Source of the DNA: JBBRVW01 sp963784645
GTDB taxonomy: Bacteria > Actinomycetota > Actinomycetes > JACCUZ01
NCBI GenBank assembly: GCA_963784645.1
Contig: CAWARY010000004.1
Coordinates: 8,884 to 72,883, forward strand
Reading direction: 5' to 3'
Length of the DNA stretch: 64,000 nt
Made by a program: the position numbers and the translations under genes. Shown in pieces: positions 1 to 8,283 of the stretch. Position 1 is the stretch's first letter, and every line of letters starts with the position of its first letter. The notes below the pieces were generated by a model. The model worked only from the letters and a program-made list of their open reading frames with translations, was not told the DNA's origin and searched no databases.

Positions 1-2009
1 CCGAGGGCTTGTCCGGCGGCCCGGTCGAGGTCGGCGAGGCGCTGGTCGTACTCGGCGTCGGGTCGGCCCTGCAGGGCCGCCAGAAGCGTCAGGAAGCCGA
101 GCGGGACCGCGCCGAGCGGGCGCTGGCCGGCACTCACGCTGAGCGAGAGCGCCTCCTCCGCCGAGCTGCGCAGTGCGGTCCACTGGCCGCCGACCAGCTG
201 GGTGAAGCCGAGCCGGGGGAGGGCGTACAGGACCAGCATGCCGGCTCCGGCTTCCCGCGCGCCGGCGACCATCTGGGTGTAGCAGCGCCGTTGTGCCTCG
301 TCGTGACCGAGGTGCAGGGCGGCGTTGCCGAGGTGGGACAGCAGGTCAAGGTCGGCGACGTCGGCGCTGGCGTCCAGCGCTGCTCGCAGCGATGTCAGGG
401 CGGGTGCCCACTCGTGCGCGGATGCCTGGGTCAGGCTGAGCAGCAGGTGTCGGAGGCAGCGGGTCCGGGGCGAGTCGCCGGCGGTGGCCCGCATGAGGGC
501 AGTCACGCCGATCGTCGTGCCGCTGTCGGCGTGGTAGGTGCTCAGCAGCGCGGCGGCAACGGCCAGCTCCAGTGCGCGTGCCGGGTCGTCGGGCGCGACG
601 GCGCGTGCGGCTGTGGCGAAGATTCGGTGTGCGTCGGTCGCTGAGCCGACGTTGACCTCGATGCGGCCGCGCAGCCGGTCGATGTCGGCGCGCAGCAACC
701 GGTCGTCGGCGATTTCGCGGGCTGCCGCGGACAGGGCGCGCGCCGGCGTGGTCTGCCCGGCCGCCCACGCGTTGCGGGCTGCGGCGTACAGGTGCACAGC
801 CCGGGCCTGCTCGCCGACGGTCAGCTCGGCGGCGCGCTCGAAGGCGGCTGAGGCTGCGGCGTACCCGCCGCGTCTCTCGGCCCGCGCGCCTGATGCGGTC
901 AGTGCGTCGACGACAGTCGCATCGGGGGTGTCGACGGCCGCCGCGCGGTGCCACGCGTACCGATCCGGCTCACGTTCGGGGTTGATGGCCTCGGCCAGCG
1001 CGCGATGCGCCCCGCGGCGCTCCCGGCTGGTCGCGGCCTGGTACACCGCGGACCGGACCAGCGGGTGCCGCACCCGGACGGTGCGGCCGTCGACGACCAG
1101 CAACCCCGAGCGCTCCGACGCGTCCATGCTGTCGGGGTCCGCGCCGAGGGCCTCAGCAGCTGCACGGACGGTCGCGACCTGACCGGAGTCGTCCGCCGCA
1201 GCGACCAGCAGCAGGGTCTGTACCGCCGGCGGGAGCCGGCGGCAGCGGTCCAGGAAGACGCGCTCGATGGCGGCGGTGAGGTGCAGCCGCGCCGGAAGTG
1301 GCGCGGCGCCGGCCAGCTGTTCCCCGGACAGCGTGGTGGGCAGCTCGACGAGGGCGAGCGGGTTGCCGGCGGCCTGGGCCATCAACCGGTCCGCGACGTC
1401 GTCGGTCACGGCCGCTCCGGCCGCGTCGGTGAGCAGTGCGCGGGCCGCATCGGCAGTCAGGGGTGTCAGCGCCAGCGTCGGCACGCCGTCGGGTGCGAAC
1501 GTGTGCCTGTCGCCGTCGCGGGCGGCGAACACGACCGCGACCCGGTCGGCACCGAGGCGCCGCGCGGCGACCAGCACCCCGTCCGCACTGGCCTGGTCGA
1601 GCCACTGCGCGTCGTCGATGATGCACAGCACCGTCGCGTCCTCGGCGGCTTCGGCAAGCAGCGACAACGTCGCGAGCGCCGCTAGGAACGGCTCCACGCT
1701 GGCCTCGTCCGCCTCGCCGAACGCGGCCCGCAGCGCTCGGGCCTGCGGAGCAGGGAGCCGGTCGATGATGCCGAGGACAGGTCGCAGCAGCCGGTGCAGC
1801 GCGGCGAACGGAAGCGGCGCCTCCGACTCCATGCCCTGGGCGCGCAGCACCTGCACGTCGTCGCCAGCGGTCGCGACGAGGTCCTCGAGCAGCGCGGACT
1901 TCCCGACTCCGGGCTCCCCGTGCAGCAGCAGCGTCCCGGCGTGCCCGCCGCGGGCGCCGTCCAGGAGCGCGGCAAGGCGTTCCCGCTCCCGGTCCCTCCC
2001 GTGCAGCAC
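1..2009 (-). CDS. LuxR-type AAA ATPase transcriptional regulator, C-terminus off the window
   Basis: About 669 codons are visible; the gene runs off the left edge, so the expected C-terminal LuxR helix-turn-helix is not seen. The N-terminus carries a Walker A motif (GEPGVGKSAL) near residue 38, then a Walker-B-like CIIDDAQWLD stretch, and a long alpha-helical, alanine-rich region of TPR type. This is the layout of large ATP-binding LuxR/LAL regulators, which are cytoplasmic transcription activators with an unknown ligand. I chose the GTG at 2009 because a TAACGT -10 box lies exactly 7 bases upstream, fitting a leaderless transcript; an in-frame GTG at 2033 is the alternative. It is divergent from the HD-domain gene. 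The target is unknown. The family call is good, but the HTH has to be confirmed outside the window. Confidence 0.8.
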   Translation of the reverse strand, partial: MLHGRDRERERLAALLDGARGGHAGTLLLHGEPGVGKSALLEDLVATAGDDVQVLRAQGMESEAPLPFAALHRLLRPVLGIIDRLPAPQARALRAAFGEADEASVEPFLAALATLSLLAEAAEDATVLCIIDDAQWLDQASADGVLVAARRLGADRVAVVFAARDGDRHTFAPDGVPTLALTPLTADAARALLTDAAGAAVTDDVADRLMAQAAGNPLALVELPTTLSGEQLAGAAPLPARLHLTAAIERVFLDRCRRLPPAVQTLLLVAAADDSGQVATVRAAAEALGADPDSMDASERSGLLVVDGRTVRVRHPLVRSAVYQAATSRERRGAHRALAEAINPEREPDRYAWHRAAAVDTPDATVVDALTASGARAERRGGYAAASAAFERAAELTVGEQARAVHLYAAARNAWAAGQTTPARALSAAAREIADDRLLRADIDRLRGRIEVNVGSATDAHRIFATAARAVAPDDPARALELAVAAALLSTYHADSGTTIGVTALMRATAGDSPRTRCLRHLLLSLTQASAHEWAPALTSLRAALDASADVADLDLLSHLGNAALHLGHDEAQRRCYTQMVAGAREAGAGMLVLYALPRLGFTQLVGGQWTALRSSAEEALSLSVSAGQRPLGAVPLGFLTLLAALQGRPDAEYDQRLADLDRAAGQAL

Positions 2010-2016
2010 GCTCGGG

Positions 2017-2022
2017 ACGTTA
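2017..2022 (-). promoter_or_regulatory. -10 box TAACGT, leaderless promoter of the LuxR-type regulator
   Basis: Reading the minus strand, TAACGT is followed by 7 bases and then the GTG start at 2009. This matches the spacing seen before several other genes in this window. No convincing -35 was identified. Confidence 0.45.
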
Positions 2023-2167
2023 CGCGACCGCACCCGTCGAGTGGCGTCTCATGTCGGACCTGGCGGTTTGGCCGGTGCGACCAGCACTCGACGCCGCGAC
2101 CGTGGGATGCCTCGGCACATCTGCGTGCCGGGCGGACCGGCCCGACGCCGTCCTCCGGGAGACCGCC

Positions 2168-2932
2168 ATGACCCCCGCACCCGCAGACCTCGGCACGCAC
2201 GCCTGGGTGGAGCGCACGGGCGGGCAGCTGACCGCCGCCGAGCGACGGAGCCTGCTGCGGCCGCTGGCTCGCACCCACGTGACCAACGCGGCCGGCCGGT
2301 TCTCGATGTTGTTGCGGGTCAACACCGGTCGCCGGGCAGTCACCACCAGCCGGCGCCCGCGGCCCGACTCGGTCCTGACCCGCGTGGCCGAGGACCTGGC
2401 GCGGCAACGGCTGAGCCCGGCGCTGCTGAACCACTCCTACCGGACGTACGCGTTCGGCGCTGCCCTCGGCGAGCTGGAGAACCTGGACGTGGACCGGGAG
2501 CTGCTGTTCGCGGCCGCGATGCTGCACGACGTCGGACTGCCGACGTCGGTGGCGCACGTCGACTTCACCCGGGCCAGCGCCCGTGCCGCCCGTGATGTCG
2601 CCGAGCGGGTCGGCCTCTCCACCGCGGCCACCGACGCGATGCGGACGGCTATCACGCTGCACCACAGCCCGGGCGTGACGGCGGAGCGCGGCGAGGTCGC
2701 GTACCTCCTGTCGGCCGGCGCAGGGTGCGACGTCGTGGGTCTGCGGTCCTGGCAGCTGCCGCCCGACCTGCTCACGGCGGTCGTCTCCGCGCACCCGCGC
2801 GCCGGGTTTAAGCGGGAGTTCGCCCGCGCGTTCCGGACCGAGGCCGCCCGGGTGCCGCACGGCCGCGCCCACTTGCTGCGCCGGTACGGCGCCTTCGACC
2901 TGGCCGTCAGGACCGCTCCGTTCCGCGGCTGA
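2168..2932 (+). CDS. HD-domain protein, cyanamide hydratase-like
   Basis: 254 residues from the ATG at 2168; the open frame extends upstream to 2051, but that stretch does not look like the family. An NHSYRTYAFG stretch followed about 30 residues later by LHDVGL resembles the metal-binding HD core of the cyanamide hydratase branch of HD phosphohydrolases. Members coordinate metal through His/Asp residues and hydrolyse small nitriles or phosphoesters; the substrate here cannot be told from sequence. It stands alone between the divergent LuxR-type regulator and the hydrolase gene, with about 170 bases before the latter. The HD assignment is firm; the cyanamide part is a family-level inference. 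Confidence 0.75.
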   Translation: MTPAPADLGTHAWVERTGGQLTAAERRSLLRPLARTHVTNAAGRFSMLLRVNTGRRAVTTSRRPRPDSVLTRVAEDLARQRLSPALLNHSYRTYAFGAALGELENLDVDRELLFAAAMLHDVGLPTSVAHVDFTRASARAARDVAERVGLSTAATDAMRTAITLHHSPGVTAERGEVAYLLSAGAGCDVVGLRSWQLPPDLLTAVVSAHPRAGFKREFARAFRTEAARVPHGRAHLLRRYGAFDLAVRTAPFRG

Positions 2933-3105
2933 ACGTCTCGCGAGTGCACGGCCGCCGCATCCGAGCAACCCGGTCCACGCCCGACAGGCCGTCCGGCGCT
3001 GCCGGAACCCGGTCATTCGGCCGGGGCGAACCCCCGGCCGTGGCGCCCACGCTGCACGAGTACCGCCGACCGCTCGACGGCCCACCTCCCGGAAGCGAGA
3101 CCGAC

Positions 3106-4494
3106 ATGACGACCACCACCTCGGCCGGCCACCCCACCCGCGTCACCGCTGTCGGGCACGCGTCGGCCGATGGCCGCCGCCGCGTCCCGTTCGCCGTCGT
3201 GGTCGCCGCCTCCATGCTCAGCGGCCTGGCGAACACGCTCGTTCTCGTCCTTCTCGTGTTCGCCGGCGCCACCGAGCCGGTCATCACCGGCGCCGGCCTG
3301 GTCGGACTGGCCTCCGGGTGGGGGCTACTTGCGGTGCTCACCACCCGGTGGACCAGCAAGCCGCAGCGCTGGGCGGCCGTCCCGGCCCTCGTGCTGGCCA
3401 TCACGGGCGTCGGCCTGCTCGCCGTCACCCCCGGCAACGGTGGGCTGACGGTAGCCGGATGGGTGTGGCCGCCGCTCGCGCTCGTCCTGGCCGTCTGGAC
3501 GGAGCGCGCCGCACGTCGGGCCACGACGGGCCGGTCCCGCTGGCTGCTGTACCCAGTGATCGGCCTGGTGACCGTCGCCGCCATCGGTGGGATGGTCGAG
3601 AGCGTCTCGCTGGCCCGCGATCACGGCCGGCACCCGATGGCTGGCGCCCTGTACGACGTGGGTGGTCACCGACTGCACCTGAGCTGCACTGGGACGGGCA
3701 GCCCCACCGTCGTGCTCGTGAACGGCTTGGGCGAGATCTCGCCGCTGTGGAGCGGCGTCACCGCGCAGGTCTCGCGGACCACCCGGGTTTGCGCGTACGA
3801 CCGGGCGGGCCAGGGTTGGAGCGACGACGTCGCCCGCTCGCAGGACGGCCGCGCGGTCGCTGCTGACCTGCACACCCTGCTGGCCCATGCCGGCGAGCAC
3901 GGTCCGTACGTCCTGGCCGGCCACTCCTCCGGCGGAACCCTCGCCCTGACGTACGCCGCCCGCTACCCGACGCAGGTCGCCGGGATGGTGCTGCTGGACT
4001 CGTCCAGCCCGCACCAGTTCACCGACCAGCCGGACTTCCCCGGCACCTTCGCGATGATGCGCCGTCTGCTGCCGGTGATGCCCGCCCTCGCTCGCGTCGG
4101 AGCCCTCCACTTCGTCCCGACGTCCGCGGCGACCGCCCTGTCCCCGAGTGCCGCGGCCGAGGTCCAGTCGTTCGCCACCAGCCCCCGCGGCGCTCGCAAC
4201 ATGCGCGACGAGCAGTCGCAGCTCCGCAACGTCTTCACCCAGGCGCAGGACCTGACCACGTTCGACCCCAAGCCGCTGGCCGTGGTCACGGCCCGCGAGA
4301 ACGCGGACGGCACCAAGGGCTGGGCAGCCGCCCAGGACCGGATGGCTGCCCTGTCGACGAACAGCACCCACTGGACCGCGGAGACGACCCACGTCGGTCT
4401 CCTCGACGACGCGACCGGGTCCACCGGCTCGGTGCGCGCCATCACCGCCGTCGTCACCGCGGTCCGCACCGGCACCGCGCTGACATCCCGATGA
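3106..4494 (+). CDS. Membrane-anchored alpha/beta hydrolase
   Basis: 462 residues from the ATG at 3106, chosen for the GGAAGCGAG ribosome-binding sequence just upstream; the frame stays open to 2944. The first ~165 residues contain about five hydrophobic segments. The rest is an alpha/beta hydrolase domain: an oxyanion-type VNGLG turn, the nucleophile elbow GHSSGG, and a late histidine in THVGLLDD. That gives a likely Ser-Asp-His esterase or lipase-like enzyme held at the membrane, catalytic domain probably outside or at the interface. The efflux MFS gene follows closely and the two may be co-transcribed. The substrate is unknown. Confidence 0.8.
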   Translation: MTTTTSAGHPTRVTAVGHASADGRRRVPFAVVVAASMLSGLANTLVLVLLVFAGATEPVITGAGLVGLASGWGLLAVLTTRWTSKPQRWAAVPALVLAITGVGLLAVTPGNGGLTVAGWVWPPLALVLAVWTERAARRATTGRSRWLLYPVIGLVTVAAIGGMVESVSLARDHGRHPMAGALYDVGGHRLHLSCTGTGSPTVVLVNGLGEISPLWSGVTAQVSRTTRVCAYDRAGQGWSDDVARSQDGRAVAADLHTLLAHAGEHGPYVLAGHSSGGTLALTYAARYPTQVAGMVLLDSSSPHQFTDQPDFPGTFAMMRRLLPVMPALARVGALHFVPTSAATALSPSAAAEVQSFATSPRGARNMRDEQSQLRNVFTQAQDLTTFDPKPLAVVTARENADGTKGWAAAQDRMAALSTNSTHWTAETTHVGLLDDATGSTGSVRAITAVVTAVRTGTALTSR

Positions 4495-4565
4495 GCACGC
4501 ACCGCACCCCCGGCATCCGCTCGAACAGTCCCGCACCGACGCCAGACCCGACCAGAGGAGACCCG

Positions 4566-6062
4566 ATGATTGCCGACGACACCGCACCCACCGCTACCGC
4601 CACCGAGGTGCACCACGCGCCGCACCCCACTCCGCACGGCGGCCCGGAGACCGTTGCCGGCCCTCGCACGTCGTGGGCCGTCCTCGCCCTTGCCCTCACC
4701 GCCCAGCTCCTCGTCGTGCTCGACATCTCCGTGGTCAACACCGCTCTTCCGACCATCGGGCGCTCGCTCCGCCTGGGAAGTGGCGACCTGCAGTGGCTGG
4801 TCACCGCCTACCTCCTGCTCTCCGGCGGCGGCCTGCTGCTGGGCGGCCGGATCGCCGACCTGCTGCCCCGCCGTCGCGTCTTCCTCGCCGGCGTGACCGT
4901 CTTCACCGGCGCGTCCCTGGTCAGCGGGTTCGCGAGCAACGCCACCGAGCTCATCGCGGCCCGCGGCGCCCAAGGCCTCGGCGCTGCCTTGATGACCCCC
5001 GCCGCACTGTCCCTGATCATGACCACGTACTCAGGTGCGCAGCGCACCCGCGGCCTCGCCCTGTGGGGGGCGGTCGGCAGCCTCGGCGTCGCCGCCGGCG
5101 TCCTGTTCGGTGGCGCCCTGACCACGTGGGCCGGCTGGCAGCTCGTCTTCTGGGTCAACGTCCCCATCGGCGTCATCGCCCTCGCCGCCGGGCTCAAGGT
5201 CCTCCCGAAGGACGTCACCAGTCGCGCCGACCTCGCCCGGTTCGACCTGCCCGGCGCGCTCACCGTCATCGCCGGTCTCGGCGCCCTCATGTACGGCCTG
5301 GCCAGCACCTCCGCACACGGCTGGCTCTCCGCCCGCGCCCTGGTCGCGATCGCCGGCTCCGCCGTCCTGCTCACGGCGTTCGGCCGCATCGAGAGGCGCG
5401 CGATCCGCCCCCTGGTCCCGCCGCACACCTGGAAGGTGCCCACCCTGGTGGCCGGAACCACCGTGATGCTCGGGGCGACCGCCCTGCTCGTCGGCACCGT
5501 CTTCCTGGCCAGCATCTTCTTCCAGACGGTGCTGGGCTACTCGGCGCTGCGTGCTGGCATCGCGTTCCTGCCCCTCGCCCTGGCCATCACCGTCGGCACC
5601 CACCTCGCGAGCAGGTTGCTCACCAGGACATCGCCGCGCAACATCGCCGCCGGCGGCCTCACCCTCGTCACCGTCGGCGCCGCCTTGCTGTCCCGGGCCG
5701 GCCGGGAGGCCCACTTCGCGACCGACCTGCTGCCCGGCCTGGTCGTCCTCGGCGCCGGCGTCGGCCTGGTGTTCGTCGCCGTCGCCGTCACCGCGATGGC
5801 CGGCATCCCCGCCCAGCACGCCGGCATGGCATCGGGATTCCTCATGACCGGCCATGAGATCGGCGCGGCCCTCGGCGTCGCCGTGCTGTCCGCGGTCGCG
5901 TCCACCGCCGGGAACCTCACCGCCCCGGCCGGGGTCGTCGACGGGTGCTCTGCCGCATTCGCTGCCGCCGCCGTCATGGCCGCGGGTGTCGGGGTCGTGG
6001 CCTACCTGCGGATGCCCGCCGCACGCATGGACGGCGCCGCAGCGAGGCACCTGCACCACTAG
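4566..6062 (+). CDS. MFS drug-efflux transporter, DHA2 (EmrB/QacA) family
   Basis: 498 residues with about 14 membrane segments. The first helix carries the DHA2 signature LDISVVNTALPTIGRSL, and a GGRIADLLPRRRVF loop matches MFS motif A. These proteins export hydrophobic drugs or cations using the proton gradient. The ATG at 4566 is preceded by an AGAGGAG ribosome-binding site; an in-frame ATG at 4491 would overlap the hydrolase stop but lacks one. A perfect 16-bp hairpin follows the stop codon. The nearby hydrolase and XRE-cupin regulator may belong to the same detoxification set, but nothing in the sequence proves it. Confidence 0.88.
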   Translation: MIADDTAPTATATEVHHAPHPTPHGGPETVAGPRTSWAVLALALTAQLLVVLDISVVNTALPTIGRSLRLGSGDLQWLVTAYLLLSGGGLLLGGRIADLLPRRRVFLAGVTVFTGASLVSGFASNATELIAARGAQGLGAALMTPAALSLIMTTYSGAQRTRGLALWGAVGSLGVAAGVLFGGALTTWAGWQLVFWVNVPIGVIALAAGLKVLPKDVTSRADLARFDLPGALTVIAGLGALMYGLASTSAHGWLSARALVAIAGSAVLLTAFGRIERRAIRPLVPPHTWKVPTLVAGTTVMLGATALLVGTVFLASIFFQTVLGYSALRAGIAFLPLALAITVGTHLASRLLTRTSPRNIAAGGLTLVTVGAALLSRAGREAHFATDLLPGLVVLGAGVGLVFVAVAVTAMAGIPAQHAGMASGFLMTGHEIGAALGVAVLSAVASTAGNLTAPAGVVDGCSAAFAAAAVMAAGVGVVAYLRMPAARMDGAAARHLHH

Positions 6063-6068
6063 GCGCAG

Positions 6069-6104
6069 GGGTGCCGTCACCGGGTCGACCCGGTGACGGC
6101 ACCC
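6069..6104. terminator. Perfect 16-bp hairpin between convergent genes
   Basis: Arms 6069-6084 and 6089-6104 pair perfectly around a 4-base TCGA loop. It sits 7 bases past the MFS stop and 30 bases before the stop of the convergent XRE-cupin gene, so it probably terminates both transcripts. There is no T-tract, as is usual in this GC range. Confidence 0.75.
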
Positions 6105-6133
6105 GCTCGCCCGGCGCGGCCTTGATCCGGGCG

Positions 6134-6739
6134 TCAGGCGCCAGCGGAGCTCTGGCCCGTCTGCGGCCGGGCCCGGGTGTGCATCCGTTCCCCCTGCGGG
6201 CCGAACACGCTGAGCACCTCCGCCGGCCCCTCCCCGGTGCTGCCGAACCAGTGCGGGACCCGGGTGTCGAACTCGGCCACCTCGCCCGGCCCCAGGACCA
6301 GGTCGTGGTCGGCCAGCACCAGTCGCATCCGACCGGCGATCACGTAGAGCCACTCGTACCCCTCGTGCGACTTCGGCTCCGGCGTCTTCTTCGACGTCGG
6401 GATGACGATCTTCCATGCCTGCACGCCGCCGGGCTGCCGCGACAGCGGCACGACCGTGCGACCGTGCACCCGTTGCGGCTTCAGCCGGACCCGCGGGTCG
6501 CCCACCTCGGGCGCGCCGACCAGGTCGTCCAGTGGCACCCGGTACGCGTGTGCCAGCGGCAGCAGCAGCTCCAGGCTCGGCCGCCGTTGGCCGGCCTCCA
6601 GGCGGGACAACGTGCTCTTCGAGATGCCAGTAGACGCCGCCAGGCTCGTCAACGTCACCCCCCGCTGCAACCGCATCTGCCGGAGCCTCGGCCCGACATC
6701 GGTCAGGGCCGCCGCGATGACCGTCGCCGTGTCGTCCAT
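6134..6739 (-). CDS. XRE-family regulator with C-terminal cupin domain
   Basis: 201 residues from the ATG at 6739. An N-terminal helix-turn-helix (about residues 20-75, including the SLAASTGISKSTLSRLEAG core) is joined to a cupin barrel (about 110-185) with the conserved HEGYEWLYVIAGRMRL and PGEVAEFDTRVPHWF strands. Such proteins are small-molecule-sensing repressors; the cupin binds the effector. The gene is divergent from the flavoprotein gene starting at 6818, with only 78 bases between, so it most likely controls that operon. The long upstream open frame to 7246 is antisense to the flavoprotein and was discarded. Confidence 0.88.
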   Translation of the reverse strand: MDDTATVIAAALTDVGPRLRQMRLQRGVTLTSLAASTGISKSTLSRLEAGQRRPSLELLLPLAHAYRVPLDDLVGAPEVGDPRVRLKPQRVHGRTVVPLSRQPGGVQAWKIVIPTSKKTPEPKSHEGYEWLYVIAGRMRLVLADHDLVLGPGEVAEFDTRVPHWFGSTGEGPAEVLSVFGPQGERMHTRARPQTGQSSAGA

Positions 6740-6756
6740 CCCCGCAGTGCACCCGC

Positions 6757-6783
6757 ATTTCCCAGAAATAGCAACAAAGGTTG
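6757..6783. promoter_or_regulatory. Two short inverted repeats in the XRE-cupin/flavoprotein divergent region
   Basis: ATTTC-CCA-GAAAT (6757-6769) and CAAC-AAAG-GTTG (6772-6783) lie between the divergent starts in an unusually AT-rich patch. They are candidate operators for the XRE-cupin protein. The arms are short, so this is tentative. Confidence 0.3.
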
Positions 6784-6817
6784 AGGCAACGGGGACGTCC
6801 GGCGCACCATGGCCGGC

Positions 6818-7750
6818 ATGAGCGACTACGACGTAGTGATCATCGGTGGCGGCGCCGCCGGGCTGTCCGCAGCACTGGTCCTCACCAGGGCGCGCCGACG
6901 CGTCCTCGTCGTGGACGCCGGTGCTCCCCGCAACGCCCCGGCCGCCCACATGCAGGGCTACCTGTCCCGCGACGGGATGCCACCGGCAGAGCTGCTCGCC
7001 GCCGGCCGGGACGAGGTGGTCGGGTACGGGGGAGAGATCGCGGCCGACGACGTCGAGGACGTCGTCGCCTGCCCGGGCACCGGGTTCCAGGTCCGGCTGG
7101 CCGGCGGGGGCTGGGTCGCCACCCGGCGACTGCTGGTCGCCACCGGGCTGCGGGACGAGCTGCCTGACCTGCCCGGCCTCCGCGACCGGTGGGCGCGCGA
7201 CGTCCTGCACTGCCCCTACTGCCACGGCTGGGAAGTCCGCGACCAACAGCTCGGCGTCCTGGCCGACGGCACTCCCGACTCAGTGCGCTACGCCCAGATC
7301 GTGCGCCAGTGGGCCACCGACGTGGTGCTGTTCGCTCCGGCCGGCACCCTGACCGAGGCCCAGCGCTCCGAGCTGGTCGCCCGGGCCATCGGAGTCGTCG
7401 AGGGTGATGTCGCCCGCGTCCTTGTCGAGGACGACCGGCTCCGCGGTGTCGAGCTGACCGACGGGCGCACCGTTCCCCGCGACGCGCTGTTCGTGCCGCC
7501 CCGCTTCGTACCCAACAACGAGCTGCTGGTCAGCCTCGCCTGCGAGCTCGACGAGGGCGGCTGGGTCGTCAAGGACCCCACCGGCCGCACCAGCGTCCCC
7601 GGGGTCTGGGTGGCCGGCAACGTCGCGAACCCGCGAGCCCAGGTCATCACGGCTGCCGGCGAAGGGTCCGCCGCCGCCATCGCACTCAACGCCGACCTCG
7701 TCGACGACGACGTCCGCGCTGCTGTCACCACGTTCCAGCTGGGCTCGTGA
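6818..7750 (+). CDS. NAD(P)/FAD-dependent oxidoreductase, thioredoxin reductase-like
   Basis: 310 residues. The N-terminal FAD-binding motif VVIIGGGAAGLS and a redox-active CPYC pair (Cys132 and Cys135, codons at 7211 and 7220) within HCPYCHGWE place it in the thioredoxin reductase-like flavoproteins; a C-terminal GVWVAGNVANPRAQV motif completes the FAD site. The motif for binding NADPH is poorly preserved, so the electron donor is uncertain. The start was set at ATG 6818 to match the family N-terminus; ATG 6809 is also in frame. It is divergent from the XRE-cupin regulator and upstream of an 85-residue membrane protein, probably one operon. Confidence 0.85.
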   Translation: MSDYDVVIIGGGAAGLSAALVLTRARRRVLVVDAGAPRNAPAAHMQGYLSRDGMPPAELLAAGRDEVVGYGGEIAADDVEDVVACPGTGFQVRLAGGGWVATRRLLVATGLRDELPDLPGLRDRWARDVLHCPYCHGWEVRDQQLGVLADGTPDSVRYAQIVRQWATDVVLFAPAGTLTEAQRSELVARAIGVVEGDVARVLVEDDRLRGVELTDGRTVPRDALFVPPRFVPNNELLVSLACELDEGGWVVKDPTGRTSVPGVWVAGNVANPRAQVITAAGEGSAAAIALNADLVDDDVRAAVTTFQLGS

Positions 7751-7809
7751 CCACCTACTCGTCACGCCCGGCCGACTTCACCCCACCCGCATCCGACCGA
7801 GGAGAACTG

Positions 7810-8067
7810 ATGTCCACCACCCTGCCGCCGGCCCGTCCGCCGATCGGGCCGCCCACCAAGCACCAGCTCGCACTGATGATCTGGCTGGCCGTGTTCCCGA
7901 CGCTGACCCTGCTCAACCTGGCCCTCGCCGACTGGCTCGGGACGCTGTCACCGGTGGCGCGCACGTTCGTCCTGGCAACCGTCGCGGTCCCCGTCGTCAT
8001 CTACGGCGTGATGCCCCAGCTGCACCGGCTGCGCGCCCGCCTGCTCACCCGCGCCGCCACCCGATAG
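7810..8067 (+). CDS. Small two-helix membrane protein, ABM-domain tail-like
   Basis: 85 residues from the ATG at 7810, which has a strong GAGGAGAA ribosome-binding site; the frame is open from 7747, overlapping the flavoprotein stop. After a proline-rich start there are two hydrophobic helices separated by a short loop, then an Arg-rich tail. The pattern resembles the C-terminal membrane part of antibiotic biosynthesis monooxygenase-like proteins, without the ABM domain itself. Probably co-transcribed with the flavoprotein. The function is unknown. Confidence 0.7.
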   Translation: MSTTLPPARPPIGPPTKHQLALMIWLAVFPTLTLLNLALADWLGTLSPVARTFVLATVAVPVVIYGVMPQLHRLRARLLTRAATR

Positions 8068-8078
8068 GCACTGACGGG

Positions 8079-8101
8079 TGCGCCGGCCCCGTGCCGGCGC
8101 A
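8079..8101 (+). terminator. 9-bp hairpin after the small membrane protein gene
   Basis: Arms 8079-8087 and 8093-8101 (TGCGCCGGC / GCCGGCGCA) with a 5-base loop lie 12 bases after the stop codon. It is a plausible terminator without a T-tract. The remaining ~180 bases up to the GGDEF-EAL gene show nothing else recognisable. Confidence 0.5.
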
Positions 8102-8283
8102 GTCTGACGGACCCGGATCCTCCCGGCGTCGGCCCCCTGACGATCACCGCCGCACGCCCGCGGTCCTTCAGCGGCCCGGCCCAGGCGACGATGAAGCGAG
8201 GGCGGCCCACGTGGCCGGTTAGCCTGGTCCGGAGCCTGAGAGGTGCCGGGCCGCCTCGAGCGAGGCGCAGCAAGGGGGTCGAC

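Noticed and set aside
5031..6758. 575-codon minus-strand open frame
   Set aside because: Antisense to the MFS gene and in a different frame from the XRE-cupin gene it overlaps; composition is that of shadow frames.
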